Source of the DNA: Polytrichum commune
Lineage: Eukaryota; Streptophyta; Polytrichopsida; Polytrichales; Polytrichaceae
Length of the DNA: 64,000 bases
Assembly (NCBI GenBank): GCA_950295325.1
Contig: OX485803.1
Location: 41,925,554-41,989,553, forward strand
Direction: 5' to 3'
In this document: piece after piece, positions 37,548-50,343 of the stretch
Layout: each line of letters starts with the position of its first letter
Position numbering within the stretch: the stretch's first letter is position 1
The notes under the pieces: model-generated
The model's database searches: none
What the model saw: only the letters and a program-made list of their open reading frames with translations
Told to the model about the DNA's origin: nothing
Made by a program: the position numbers and the translations under genes

Positions 37548-39662
37548 ATGTGGGTATAAGATGTTAAGTCAGCATATTAGCCTTGAATTTATAATCTAAC
37601 AGAAATCTCTGAAAGTGGTTGGAGCACTTTTGTTAATTGACATCTCTCACTAGTTATCTCTTGATTCATTATTGCTGCCAATTCTAGAATGTGTAGAGTT
37701 GGTTGATTTTGTTCTCTTGCATTTCGTGAGTGAGTTGGATTGTAAATTTGTTTCAGAGTTTTTTTTGGCTTTGTTGGGCCAATGGAGGTCAACTAATTCT
37801 ACAGTGGGTTTTGTATAGATTTTCTCTGTATCTAAAAAACTAAGACATATTTAACCACTACAAGGAATAGTTGAAATCTAACTAAAACCTTCAAAGTCCA
37901 GATGGAACCTTCCACCAAAGGCACTGGTTGAACTCCCTGCATTGAGAAATTATGGGTAAGGGTTGAATGACAGGAGAACATATTTGACAACCACAAAAGC
38001 ATCAATGGAAATATGTTCTTTGCGAAGTAGTGAATTCAGTCCCAAGACACCAAACATTTTAATACTGAAACAACGTGCTGCCCCCAAAGTGTTGATGTTT
38101 TCCTTTCTGTAAGTGCCCTACAACAGATCTTCTGGAATTTATATGGTGGAAAAGTTTGTCTTCCAATGTCGTTCAGTCTCCTAAGTCATACAGACGAGTT
38201 TCCTAAGTGCTCTCAGGGCAGTTATTTCTCTGATTTAAATTGCTCATCCTTGTGTAACGGATAGTTTTTATACTTTTCCCTATATTTGCTAAGACCCATT
38301 TTTAACATACACCACCATGAATTATGTGACATGCACTGAAGTTTATGAAATATAGATTGTGTGGACATTCTGACCAGTTGGGTTCAAATGTATGCTTGCA
38401 AGTATGATCTGGAAACCTGTTTGTCTTCTACTGTTCTCCCTCTTTGGTATGACACGATTGGGAAACACAAAAGAAGTCATACTATTAAGGTGTCGTCTTC
38501 TCATTAATATGACAAATGGCGTAAAGTTGTTGAATTATTGAGGGAATATGAAAACATAAGTAATATGAGCTTAAGAATATATACAACGAGTTTAAGCAAT
38601 ATAGATGGCATGAAATACTAACTGATAACTCCAAACACATGCAATTGTTCTCAAGAACTCTTGAAATAGGAGTCCAAAGATCTATGGTGTTGCCTACCCA
38701 AGTTAGCAATTGTCATCTTATCTAAATTTCCTAATAACTTTTCAAAACTATATAAAGAGTTCTCTAACAAGAAACTCGACAATAATGGTGCATGACATTT
38801 AACATCAAGATAGTGGTGATACTCTATCACCCGTGTACAAGACAACATACTAGGCAAGAGGCCACTCTAACCCTAACCATGTCTATTCTACACTAGTAAC
38901 CCTAATTGTCATTAAGTTCCCAATGATAAATGAAGTTTCCAAGTAGTTCTCAAGTGAAAATGGACGTATTTTAGATATACACAACATAGATGAAAAGGAT
39001 TTTAGCATGAACTGGCTCTTTAATATGACAAAACGGAGATTCTAAATGTCGCATTGTCAAGAGGGAGTTTTGAACTAAAAAGTTTGGTCTCGCAAAAATG
39101 TGTCGTAATATTGAGGGCGTCCTATAAACGAGTGTCGTATTAACAAGGTTAGGCTGCAGCATCAAAATAGTGACTACAATGTTGAATGACAAAAAAAAAT
39201 CAGAGAGATAAAATTGTTATGAAGCCCTATAGGACTAAGGTAGGTACATAAATTGTGCTCATCCATGTCAAGGATGAACAACTGATATATGTCAACTAGG
39301 AAAGTAGCACTTGCTATTGAGGAGGAGTGCAAACATCATCAACATAAAAAGTCAAAGTGGTACTCATCACTTTTTTACTTGATACCTATCACCCTCAGTA
39401 TTGTGAAGTGGCAATGGAATAACATGAAAAGATAGGCAAGACATGTGACACACACTTCAGTTTCCGCAATGGCACTTTTTCGTAGTGCTACTAAGGCAGT
39501 TCTGTTGATATCATAACTGCTGAACTCCCTTCCTGTTAGGCTCCTAGCAGATTGTCTAGACAAAGATCATGTCTAATGCCTTTGAGGTTCATTAGAAGGG
39601 CGATTTTCAAGTTTCAAAATCCCCATGTTTGAGATGACGTATGCTCGCAAAAGGTAGTGGAT
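37548..39662. other. region between convergent eL43 and ADH genes, no gene seen
   Basis: The first few hundred bases are T-rich and probably include the eL43 3'UTR. No reading frame resembles a protein family, and no RNA gene was recognised. Confidence 0.5.
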
Positions 39663-42600
39663 CTATATTGTTGTTGTTGTTGGGGCTAAATGCAACACAG
39701 TGCGCAGGGAATCTCCAGCTTGCAAGAGTTCAAAAGCCTCATTGATTCTAGACAAGGGCATGTTGTGGGTTATGAACTCATTGATGCGGAACTCCTGCAC
39801 ACACAGGCAAATGTAAATAACCTACAAAATAAAAAGTTTAGTCTAAACTTCAAAACCTGCGGAGTTCTGATAGAGCTTTGAGTTGTAAACAAGTCGATAC
39901 ATTCTGTTGTCTCAAAACTTGCCAACAATCTTGAGTTTGGTGTGTGTACTAAGGTAATAGGTTAACCCCATGGCCTTCACCTGGATCCGATGTGAACCCA
40001 AGATCAAAGCCATCTACGGCTGGAGTAGTGCTCGGATTGGTGACCTTCTGAGCACTTGACTTCCGGTGCACCCTAAGGTAGACATGCCTAGTTCCAACAT
40101 AGCAATAATCTGAACACCTATATTTGGTGAGGTATGGATCTAAAAATGGAGACCAAAACATGTGTTTAGAATAAATTGGACTACAAGCTCAACACATGCT
40201 AACCATTCTAGAGTCAATAGTCAACATGTTGAGGGCGATCTACATGACCAATTAATGAGCCCAATAATCTTCACTTTGAAAATGAATAAGATAATCATAT
40301 GAGTTCCAAAGATCGTAAGGCAAATGGCTATTTGCTAATCATCTTGCACCAGTTAAGTGTTTCATATCCTACAAGGAGTATGAGCTGAGTAAAGTATCCG
40401 AATTAGGCACCTCTACCTTACCACCCATGATCCACCCAATCATAATGGGGGTATTGAAGTGAATTAGATAGTTTCAAACAACCATGTGGGAACCTAGGGA
40501 ATGGGCTATATGGGAGATTAGCTGCAAGCCGACTTGTCAATGCCTGTTCAAGGAGGTCAATCACCTTTGAAAGGTTGCATAATTCTTCCAAATCCCTCTA
40601 ATTCTGGTGATGTCTTTTTCAGATTACAAATAATATTAGACTAACTTGAAGATGAAGCTAACATCATGATTCACTATGATGGCAACATGACAGTCATCTC
40701 TCTTCTCTCTCTACTCAGGTATGGTATTTACCTTTCGAAGGTACTGCTCAACGAGCCCAGGCAGATCCGTTTTGGGTTTGTAACCTCCATATAAGGCACC
40801 TTTCAAACACCGACCATTCAATAAAAACCTTCCAGGGATGGAAACATTTGCGCGTCCCACCACACTGAGGACGATTGCTGTCCCCCAGCCCTGCAAATAT
40901 ATCATGTGGAAAAACAACCAGTATAAATCAGATATCTCTAACCCCACAATCTCTGTGTGTGTTAGGATTGTTGTAATGTTGAAATATGAGATTGGTTAAG
41001 GTAAGTGGGTTTGAAAGGGACACTTTTCTCTTTGCACCCAATTCTCTTAGAGTATGAAACATGCAATTAGTGCGAGATGATTAGCAAATCCAAATCGCGC
41101 TGTAGCCACTTTCCTCATTATTTTTGAAACTTGTATGAATATCTTCTTCATTGAGAAAGTGAAGATTCTCTAAGTTATTAAATGGTCATGTAGGTCTGCC
41201 TAGTTATGTTGTCTATTACATCTAGAATGGTTAGAAAAAATTTGAGCATGTTATCCAATCTCTTTTCAACACGTCTTTTTGGTGTCTGTTCTTAGATTCA
41301 CACCCAACCATACATCACTCAAATATAGGTGCCCATTTAAGAACAGAAATGAATTACACACATCTACCTTGCAAGCATGTTATTGTAAATGGAAAAAATT
41401 TAGAGCAGCAGGGGCGATGAGTACGTACATCTTGACAAGACTCAAATGCTGTGGTCGTTACACTTGGATCACCAGTACATTCAAATGCAAAGTCCACACC
41501 TCCTCCTGTCATTTCTTTGATAACCTGCCTCCACACAAAGCAACAGGTGATGAGTATTCATGACACTTTTGAAAAAGAGGGATTGAGGAGGAATTGAAAT
41601 TTGGCCGAAGTGGTCAGGCCAAGCGATTTTGCTGACATGTGTATTCCTGATTGAATACAAGGAGGCACACTATTACCCATTATTGATGACCATGCCATGG
41701 CTTGACCACTACATCCGGTAAGGGACATGTCTCGTTATGCCAACTGTTGTAGCAGGGCTCCTCGCATCCATACCGAGTTTATAACACTCCACTTCAATTC
41801 TCAGCACATCCTTAAGCAAACTACATAGTTTCCCATCACCAATTTAAAGGAAATCACTCGAAGGCATGTTCAGATTTATATGAGGGCTATCAAGTGAATA
41901 TGAGATCAACATAGGCTTGTATTTTGAAGGTACAAAAATTCAATTTGTCCGGGACAACATGTAAAAAGCTACACATATTGGAGGAACTCATATGTACCTC
42001 ATCAACAGACTTATCCAACTCCTTTGGATTCACGAAGTCGGTGACGCCAAATAGTTTTCCTGCACACCAAACACATGATTGTATACATCATCACATGGAC
42101 TTTATGATTTTATTCAAATAACATTAGCTAGGCATATACTCTGCAGAAGTTCCAAAGAAAGAAAGAAAGCAAGAAAGAGAGAAAGAAAGAAAACTATGAT
42201 GTTGTCACCGGGGTGAATTAATGATGTCGCTTCATTTTTTAGTTGGTCGAAGTCTCTATGTAATCCCGAAATGGGCATTACAAGAATTAGAGGGCCTCCT
42301 TTCAAAGGTGAACAACTTGAATGGGCACGGACAAGGCAGCTGGCACCTATCTCTCCCAAGGGCAATCCCCTAGGTTCTCACATGGTCGCTTGAGAATATC
42401 TGGTTCTCCAGAAATCAAGGACTAGGAAGGTCACCCATCCAAGTACTATTCCAGCCATAGGCGGCTTAACCTCGAAGTTCCATAGGATCTGGGTTAAGGC
42501 TTTGGGTTTAAGCGACCCATAGTTCCAAAGCACGACAAGAAATATTGCTCGTCTGTATACATATAAATATAATTTGAAGAGGTTGCAGAACCTTACTAAT

Positions 42601-45600
42601 GACATTGATGATTAGCAGCCTACGGTCAAGCCCTTGATTATTACGGTATCGTTATTCTGTTTAATTGTTTGTACCTTTCTCCGACTTATGGGCCAGTTTG
42701 TCAATTCCAATGATGCGGGAAGCCCCCGCTAATCTTGCACCTTCTGCCACCTGTATCATTCCCACAGCTTCTCAGTTTATGATAATTTCAATAACATTAA
42801 TGTATATCTAATGTTCTCCTTAATAAGAACATACATTAAGTTAGCAAGTTTGCAGATGCAATTGAAGTCAAAACATTTTTGTGAATAGCAGATTCTCTTT
42901 GAGCCTTCACTGCGATGCCACAAATTGGGGGCACTTGTGTTCTGGAAGAGGTTAAGAACAAATTAGTTGTAGATAAATGGGTTGAAAACTTGATTTGGAC
43001 ATGAATTTGAACCTAATCTAAGGGTTTCAGTTTTCACCCAAACTTCTCCATAGGTGTCCAAGTTTTGAAACATTCATAAGCACACAAGGATCCTATGTCC
43101 TCTTGCAAGGTGCTTTGGTTCAAATTTGACACATAAACAAATCAGGTTAGTTTCTGATACTCACAGCAAGGCCTACTGTTCCGAGTCCAAAAATTGCAAT
43201 AACTGCTCCTGGTTCCATTTGAGCTATTTTACTCGGAGCCCCTAAACCTGCAATTGACAGACAAGAGTACAAAGCCTTCAGCCATAGGCTTGAATTAGAG
43301 TTATCTTTACGTCAGTAGGACTGTGCTGTGAAATTTGGTCCCCCTATGGTTTCCCATTGATTCTTTTACATAAAGAACTGTTAAATTTTATTCCACTTGT
43401 GATGCACACTCGGAGGTAGTATTCGAATTTGAATAAAGACCAACCTTCATTGAGGGCCAAACTCATCTTATCCTCTTGGCATTCCAAAAATGAACCAAAG
43501 TAGAACACCCTTTGTTCAAACCTCTGCAGTACCTCCGAGCATGCACTAAAAACTTACCAAATACGGAAATGTTGTATGCAAAACTACCAACTCCCAACCA
43601 AAACTCCCATTGAGTTGAAAGATTACTTTATTGACCCCAAACCCTAAAACCTAAACCTACATTGTGATTCTATGGAAGAGGCCGAAAATGGATCACAATG
43701 ACAATCTGCTAATACTACCACATCAATTGGAAGCACTGCAAAGTACAGTATGCACAAAGCAGTTTATCCAGCAGCTAAAGCATGTAGGCTTGAATTTTAG
43801 AGCTTCAATCCTAAACATACCCTAGTCAAATTCATGTATACCAGATAGTTAGTATTGTATAGACCAGTGTTGGTCTGCTACCGTCTATTTTTGATGCCAT
43901 TCGAGTATCTTAAAGAGAATTGCACCGTTTTTGATACCAGTAGGGTATGGATATTTGATTGTATTTTTGTTTTCAATGCCATTCAGGTCTATATACCATG
44001 CAAAGAACCTTCATGCCTATGCAAAATCGCCCTAGTATCAATATGGTTTAAAATGAAATTGACCTAAACAATAACTCGGGTATATGAAGATTCTTTCACC
44101 TTGACATACCCACCAAATATCAATAGTTGACTCGTAAGATACCCATGGGTATGTTCTTTGATACCATTATTAATGTTGATTATTGATACCGTGCGTTCAC
44201 CTATATACCAGACCAACACCCTCATTTTTGTAGACCTGATATATTATATTTTGAAAATTTACATTATACACCAGAACATGTATGTATGACAGTTAATCAA
44301 ATTCATAATAACAGAGTTTGAAGTTTGGGATGTACCTCCAGCAACTCCGCAGCTCAGTAAGCAGACTTTGTCCAGAGGTGCTGCTGGATTTATTTTCACA
44401 ACATAGGGGTGCTCCACTACCGTGTATTCACTAAATGTTGAACATAGAAACCTAGAAATTGGTGTTCCATTTACGGAGAATCGTGATTTCCCATCACTTT
44501 TCATGCCTGTTTCAAGGGATGCGACACCGAAATTGGCACAGTGGTTTGTCTTTGGGGAAGCACAGTATTTGCATACTTGGCACTCGCCAGTGAAGACTGG
44601 GATTACATGGTCGCCAGCCTTCAAATCTGTTACTCCTTTGCCCACACTTTCCACTATTCTGCATTTTTATGCTAAGGCATCATATCATTATTTGGATAGC
44701 AATTGACAATCCTCCAAGCGAAGATAACATGCTCGACACAAAAGCAGTACGATTATTATTCTTCAGGGTTCAGCTAAAAATACTCAATTATAGTTGCCAC
44801 ATGGACAATACTAAGAGCAGAGGGCAGCACAAGAACATGTGATCGGCCTCCATACATCAGACTATCAACACTGATTTTACATTGATTAAATTATATCAAA
44901 CTAAACATTGAATCAATGCCTACAAAAAATAAGGTTGCAATTCCAGTGATTTGTTTCTATATTTTCTAATAGCAGCAACTAAAAGGTTAAATTATGAGTT
45001 GAATCAATGTTAAATGAATCAACATTAGGTGTTGGTCGCTTGCATTTTGAGATTGAAGAAAAATGCATGCATTCATAAGTGTAGAAAATCGATGTGCATA
45101 CCCAGCAGCTTCATGACCCAAGATGCGTGGAAATGTATGTGCAAGAGCCTGTTTCAAAACAATAAGTTACTGACTGCAACTCAAAAACTCTTCAGCTCAG
45201 GAATGATTAGATTGATTTAGTGAACCATCTTCCTATATGAGATCCAATGTGATGGTTCTCTTGTGCTTGTAGCAAACATTCTCTAATGGCCTCATCTCCA
45301 CCTTATCATATTGTGCTTTTTTCCCTGTGTGCAAAACTCTCAATGGTACAATTAATGACAGGGAGAATTTCACATTGGAATTACCTCATTTGCCCAGAAG
45401 AAAAGATCACTGCGGCAAAGCGATGTGTGCGTGACTTGGATGCGAACCTCCATAGCTTGAGGAGGATCCACTTGCACATCTTGCACTATCAACTCACCTT
45501 TTGGTTTCCACGCCACGGCAGCTTCACAATGTACAAGAATGAATTAAGAATGTTACAAAACCCTAACCCCTAAACCCCTATACCCAACAAAAATGGAGGG

Positions 45601-46682
45601 AAAATTTTGATCCGAGTGCCATCACAGTCCTTAAACAAAAAAACGCCAGATCTCCCTCTGCCCTTTTGTGGTAGAACCATCCACCCTATCTCCGGAACAA
45701 GCTGAAGGGTCCTTCACACTACAAAGGTGGTCGTGGTTATGGTTAACCACCACAATCAACCACAACTACGGTTTTTTCCAATTCACACTTGTCTTGTGCG
45801 GATCCTTGTGGTTGTGTTGATGGCGGGTCGGTCTTGTAGATCATCGTAATCCATTATTCATTTAGGTCTTGGGCTCGAGAGAAAATCAAAGTGGTTATTA
45901 TCCTTGTTGGCTTTGGATAACTGCGTTGAAGAGGTCGCCACCTCAACTTTCTCCCCAGACCTTGGCCTTGAAGCTCTTTAGTGATGCCATATGAGCATGA
46001 ACAAACCACCCGATGAGGTAAGGAGTGGTCGTGGGGGTAATTAGCATTTATTATATCTTTTCTATGGAAATAGAACCACAGAAAATAAACTACTACCACA
46101 ACCACAATCATCCCTAGTGTAAACGCTCGTTGAAAACACCATAGTCCTCTCTAACCAGAACTTAGTACATAGTATTCATAAGAATCATGTGTAAGGACGC
46201 TCTCTTTCTATTCTAGCTTCAAGATTACTTTTTCAAGAATCATGGTCCTTGAATGCTATCAAGGATAGTGAAGTGGCATTAAGCTCTCATTACGCGACGC
46301 CTACAAAGGCTCCTTCCATCTACCAAGATTCAGTTGAAGAGGTGTGTCCCACATGGAATCATTCTTGGGTTATCCGGATTACATAAGAATTTATCCATTT
46401 CCTTTAGAACTACTGAAGAATGTTATCCCAAATCTCCTTATGACTCTTTGTACTAAGTCAGAAACGCTACGCCCCATCTCCGAAACAAGCTGAGAATCGC
46501 CATAGCCCTCAAATTTCACCAGAACTTACAAGAGACGTCGTTGAAGAGTTTTTCCTCTTTCAATGACCTATCTTCTGCAATTTTTTCATCGCTTTGAGCA
46601 CCGAAGTATGTATGTGGTGAAAGATGTTCGTACCTTTGCAAGTGATGACCTTCCCAACGGTGGATTCCTCGTTGCTCCCCAT
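39663..46682 (-). CDS. zinc-dependent alcohol dehydrogenase (medium-chain, class P/III-like)
   Basis: Ten exons: 46682-46634, 45521-45385, 45148-45102, 44658-44336, 43247-43165, 42750-42675, 42059-41998, 41524-41429, 40890-40732, 39794-39663. Phases agree; 387 aa. N-terminus ends KVITCK then AAVAW, as in plant ADHs. Catalytic zinc ligands: Cys in HTSLCRSD, His in LGHEAAG, Cys in LLSCGVAGG. Structural zinc: GECQVCKYC then C in NHC. NAD site: FGLGTVGLA. It oxidises alcohols or reduces aldehydes with NAD(H), in the cytosol. Lacking tests of key pocket residues, I do not choose between ethanol dehydrogenase, formaldehyde-glutathione and ADH-like subtypes. The C-terminus ends LRTVLHLAPTTTTI, extended by a GTT microsatellite. 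The acceptor of exon 2 (TTGTGAAG) is weak. Introns hold repeats of at least four kinds. Confidence 0.94.
39983..40073 (+). repeat. 5S rRNA-derived sequence (ADH intron 9)
   Basis: It aligns by eye to the plant 5S rRNA 3' two-thirds: GGATCC-AT-GAAC, AGATCAAAGC for the A-box region, CTCGGATTGGTGACC for GGGATGGGTGACC, and CTTCCGGTGCACCC at the 3' end. It is too diverged to be a functional gene. It fits a 5S-derived retroelement (Cassandra TRIM or 5S-type SINE). Confidence 0.65.
40112..40430 (+). repeat. family A repeat, copy 5 (ADH intron 9)
   Basis: ACACCTATATTTGGTGAGGT, TGGATCTAAAAATGGAGACC, AATCTTCACTTTGA, GGCTATTTGCTAATCATCTTGC and TGTTTCATATCCTAC follow in family order. Orientation is opposite to copy 6 in the neighbouring intron. 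Confidence 0.7.
40985..41350 (-). repeat. family A repeat, copy 6 (ADH intron 8)
   Basis: TTAAGGTAAGTGGGTTTGAAA, TAGAGTATGAAACATGCAATT, GATGATTAGCAAATCCAAAT, then GTGTCTGTTCTTAGATTCACA and CTCAAATATAGGTGCCC. This is the most complete copy and served as reference for the others. Confidence 0.72.
42159..42192. repeat. (GAAA)n-like purine tract in ADH intron 6
   Basis: Repeated AAAGAAAG units on the plus strand. In the ADH transcript it is a pyrimidine tract lying about 100 nt before the exon that starts at 42,059. Confidence 0.85.
42415..42490 (-). repeat. 5S rRNA-derived sequence (ADH intron 6)
   Basis: The reverse complement reads GATCCTATGGAACTTCGAGG, TTAAGCCGCCTATGGCTGGA, ATAGTACTTGGATGGGTGACC. 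This closely follows 5S rRNA from GGATCCCAT-AGAACT through GTTAAGCG to GATGGGTGACC, which is exact. The A box and intermediate element are therefore recognisable. The 5' third of 5S is weak or absent. A Cassandra-type TRIM or 5S-derived SINE is the likely source. Confidence 0.72.
43867..44219. mobile_element. MITE-like element in ADH intron 4
   Basis: About 353 bp bounded by GTGTTGGTCTG on the left and CAGACCAACAC on the right, exact 11-bp inverted termini. The interior repeats GATACC/GGTATC-like phrases and has no coding potential. Part of the interior recurs at 4395-4690. Superfamily and target duplication are not resolved. Confidence 0.6.
45717..46119. mobile_element. CACTA-ended MITE-like element in ADH intron 1
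   Basis: It starts CACTACAAAGGTGGTCGTGG and ends ...CCACAATCATCCCTAGTG. The reverse complement of the end (CACTAGGGATGATTGTGG) matches the start imperfectly. The flanks TCA and TAA are close to a 3-bp duplication, as expected for CMC/CACTA elements. No coding capacity; about 400 bp. Confidence 0.5.
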
Positions 46683-48334
46683 GGCGCACGATGCCACTTG
46701 CAAAAAAATCCAGCGATCTTTAAATCCTCTTTACTTTACTTCCTTCTGCACTGAAGACTACAAGGACATCAAATTTGAGTATGGCTACTTACGGCTATTG
46801 TCCACACCCTCACTGCCTCACTGTCCCGGCTATGGCCAATGGGTCGCATCCCAATTGAGATCAGGGATTCAGAGATTGAGTACCGGTACAAGAAACTTTA
46901 CCATCACAATATCACATTCAGAAGCCGAAATTCTGGTAGACAGTCTACACAGAGATTGAACATTGACCGGTGAGTCTGCAGTCCAACTTTAACCTCTTCT
47001 AACTACGGCAATATAGTAATCAACAGAAATGGGCTCTTATAATGTGAATGCAGGCCACAACACAATCATCTAGTTTTCTTCATAACCTAGCGAACGGAGC
47101 CCTGCAGCACGAAAATTAGAGATATCTTAAATCTTTAACCTTCAACACTCCGACTGAAGAGGAAGCTGAAAACCTCTTTGCGAGCACTCAGAATAGCCCA
47201 CAATGGGATGTAATTTGTTCGTACATTAGAAACTCAATCTGGATCTCCTAGTGGGAGCAATTATAAGGGATACGATGAAACAATGAGAGAAGATGAAAAG
47301 GCTCCAGACATACTTAACTTAAGTATGGCTCTTGCTGAAAGCTGAAACTTCAACAGATCCAGTTTCTCGTTGCTCCTTGGATAGTTTAATCTAACTAGTA
47401 ATCAACATCAGAGAACCATAAAGTAGCCTGACCATGAACTCCTTTACATTCCAAAGCGTCCAAAAACGACTTTATAGTCCACGAAAGTGTGCAGACACTC
47501 CTTGAATGCTGCTGGCAATGGACCTCGGCATTGACTCTGGTCTGCACTTTCAAGTTACCAGAAAACCTGATGGCACGGTCACATGACCCAAATTCTTCCT
47601 GCTTTGAGGATCAATTTATATACTGAAATCCATCGAGTACTTTGATTTGCATGGATAGATTTTCAACTTAATTGAGCATGCCAAAATGAACCACAACTTC
47701 GGAGACAGTAAACTTGCTGATAACAACTCCTTGTAACTTCGGAGAGTTTTGTATATTCAAATCCTGCCTAAATCCAGAATCCTAGTTTAGTCATTAGCAA
47801 ATGCTTAGGTAGCACCCAGTGCAGAGCGTTCAACCTACAAAACTATACCGTGCATAAAGGCAAGCAATAAATACTAAGAGTAAATGAATTATGCCAGAAG
47901 GCAATTTTCCCCAAAGGTTTCATATAATGTGTACGGTACTTGTCGAGTAATCTTGCTGTGATTCCACATCCTCGACAATCTTCCTGTTTAGACTTCTCAA
48001 CATATTTTCGAAGTATGTTATTCAACTTTTGAATGCTATACTATTTGGACAACAACCACCTTAATCTGGTACGGATACACAGTTGGGTTTCAAACATGTA
48101 CATATTGGCAATGAAATCCTTTCAAAATTTCTGTTGAATACAGCATGGACTTGAAGATGCCATCATACAGTGTGCCAATCATGTTGATTGGAAATATAAT
48201 TAAAGATGCTTTGCTGTAGACTTGTGTAATTGTGGCACAGTAGATTGAAATGATTATATATCAGGGCAAATTGCCTGGTGTCAGTCTGGTTCACAATAAC
48301 CAGACATGAAAATTGTCTACCTCAATACTGAAAT
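46683..48334. other. region between the ADH start and the eS17 stop, no gene seen
   Basis: The left part is the 5' flank of ADH (minus strand) and the right part the 3' flank of eS17 (minus strand). No protein-family match and no RNA gene was recognised. Confidence 0.5.
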
Positions 48335-50343
48335 CTAAGTCCTGTTGTTGTTCCTGTTACCCTGGAAGTTACCACCTTGGAAACCACCAACTTGAGGCTT
48401 GAAAAAACCACCTGTTGCTGGGGCAGCCTGCAAAGAGATTAAATATTAGATAAGCATTTACTAGCAGACCATAGCTGCTGCCTCTGCCTAGGGCGAGCAA
48501 GAGTGCCTTGTTGTAGTTCATTCTAAACATCCTTGATAAAAGAATACTGGCGCTACTAATCAAAAATCATTGTGATATCAGAATAGAAATATGAACAAAA
48601 AGTATCTACATTCACCACACCACTAAAGAAGCCAGGTTGTGGTCCAAAGATGGAGTCAACAGAACAGGCAATAGGATGCATACCTGTTGCACCACACCAG
48701 GGAGTTGGGGCATGTTCAAAGATGCAAGCAACTCAATGGTCTCCCGGTCAACCTGCCAAATAAATTACCACATCAAAAAACAGATTTGGACACAATTGTT
48801 CCATCCCTAGCTAGGCTTATTTTGTGCATTAATGAATAGTTTAAATTGGATTTACAAAAAGGTTTACTGAGTTATAGTAGCAGGATGTTCATGGTTCTGA
48901 GCCTCAAAAAATGTTCAAATTGCCATGTCAATACCAACTTCTGTTTGGGACATCTCTGGTTATTGCAAACAAGTTCTCAATGCCAGTCTCACTTATACTA
49001 GAATCATAATAATAAGAACAGCAGAATCTGTATAGTTGCAGTAGTGTTTACCTCAATAACATCTGTCTTGATGGCTGACTCCTCGGGCACAAAGTCCATG
49101 CGCCTTTCTCGCTCCTCCTCTTGAAGCTTCAATGAGATACCTCTTACTGGACCTCTTTGGATTCGCTTCATCAAATGCTGAAATAAGGTTTGTAATCAGC
49201 TTATTGTCTATAATTTGTCGCATTTGCTAGAACTGCTTATAAATGGACAACATCTGATGGAGTTCAGGTGATATTTGACACAAAGCATCTATACCAGAAT
49301 CCCTTCCTTGTTTTCCTTCAAAAAAGATATCGTGAGCTTCAAAATGCATTGTGCTCACAGTTTAAGAATATCGAGACAGCGGGTTGTGGTGTGTTGGACA
49401 AAGACGGTATTGGGTCAATATAATATTAAAACAACCGATCGTTGGTTCAATTCGATACAAAAAAACATTCTAAATTTGTTCCATTGATGGTTTGAGTTTG
49501 CAAGGAACTTACGGTTGCAAATCCAGCAATTTTGTTGCGAAGTCGCTTGGATGGAATAATTGCCACTTCCTCTGCAATCTTCTTGTTGGTTTGGAAGTCG
49601 AGGGTCATACGAGAGTAATACCTCTCAATGATCACTCTTGATGCCTTCTTCACTGTCTTGGTCCTTACACGCCCCTGCCACAAACAAGAAAATGAATTCA
49701 GAACTTTGAACTTGACTATAAACCTGCAGATGCTTTCGTCCCGATTTCATCACTCTCTTAAATCTCATAATAAAGAGGTCAAGCACAATCTGGCCCGTGG
49801 TAAGTCCGACGCTTGCAAATTGAGTTCGTCAACTCAGTTTCAAATAGGAAGGTTTAACATTTCCTAAGAATTGGCGCCATATTATTGTGCTTATTAAAGC
49901 AAACTACCTCTGCATGTAACACCTGCCATATATCCCCTTCGCCAGAGTGTTTCTTAAAAAAGGAAAAAAAATCAATTACACGGAATGCAGGAAACATTGA
50001 CACAGCTTAAAAAATCAAGAAAAAAAAAATCGAAAACTGTCTTCACACAAAATCAAGCAAGGAAAAACGAAACGCAAAGTTCGACGACATTTCCAACCTG
50101 AAAAGAGTAATAATTATAGAGCCAGTGCTGAGAGCTCGCAATCACTAAAGTAATAAACATCATTCGCGGAATGATCCAAGTTCACACAAAATGATCGGAA
50201 GTCTTAACCAGAATTGTAACTAGCAATAACAGTTGTGCTAGGGTTTCTACGGTTCCTCCTCAAAACAACTCGTAAGAAGACCGCAATTTTTATCTCTAAA
50301 AAGAGAAGACATGGAATGAGAATTGTGATTTCACACGCACCAT
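48335..50343 (-). CDS. RPS17: 40S ribosomal protein eS17
   Basis: Exons 50343-50341 (ATG only), 49674-49513, 49177-49052, 48752-48684, 48427-48335 give 150 aa. The sequence begins [20 protein letters not shown], continues LTLDF-like ([10 protein letters not shown]), [37 protein letters not shown] and ends with a Gly/Gln/Asn-rich tail. Plant eS17 is usually ~140-145 residues, so the tail is slightly long. It is a structural protein of the cytosolic small subunit. The start codon alone forms exon 1, followed by GTGCGT. A telo-box-like AGGGTTT lies at 50,237-50,245 in the first intron. Phases agree at every junction. Confidence 0.97.
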
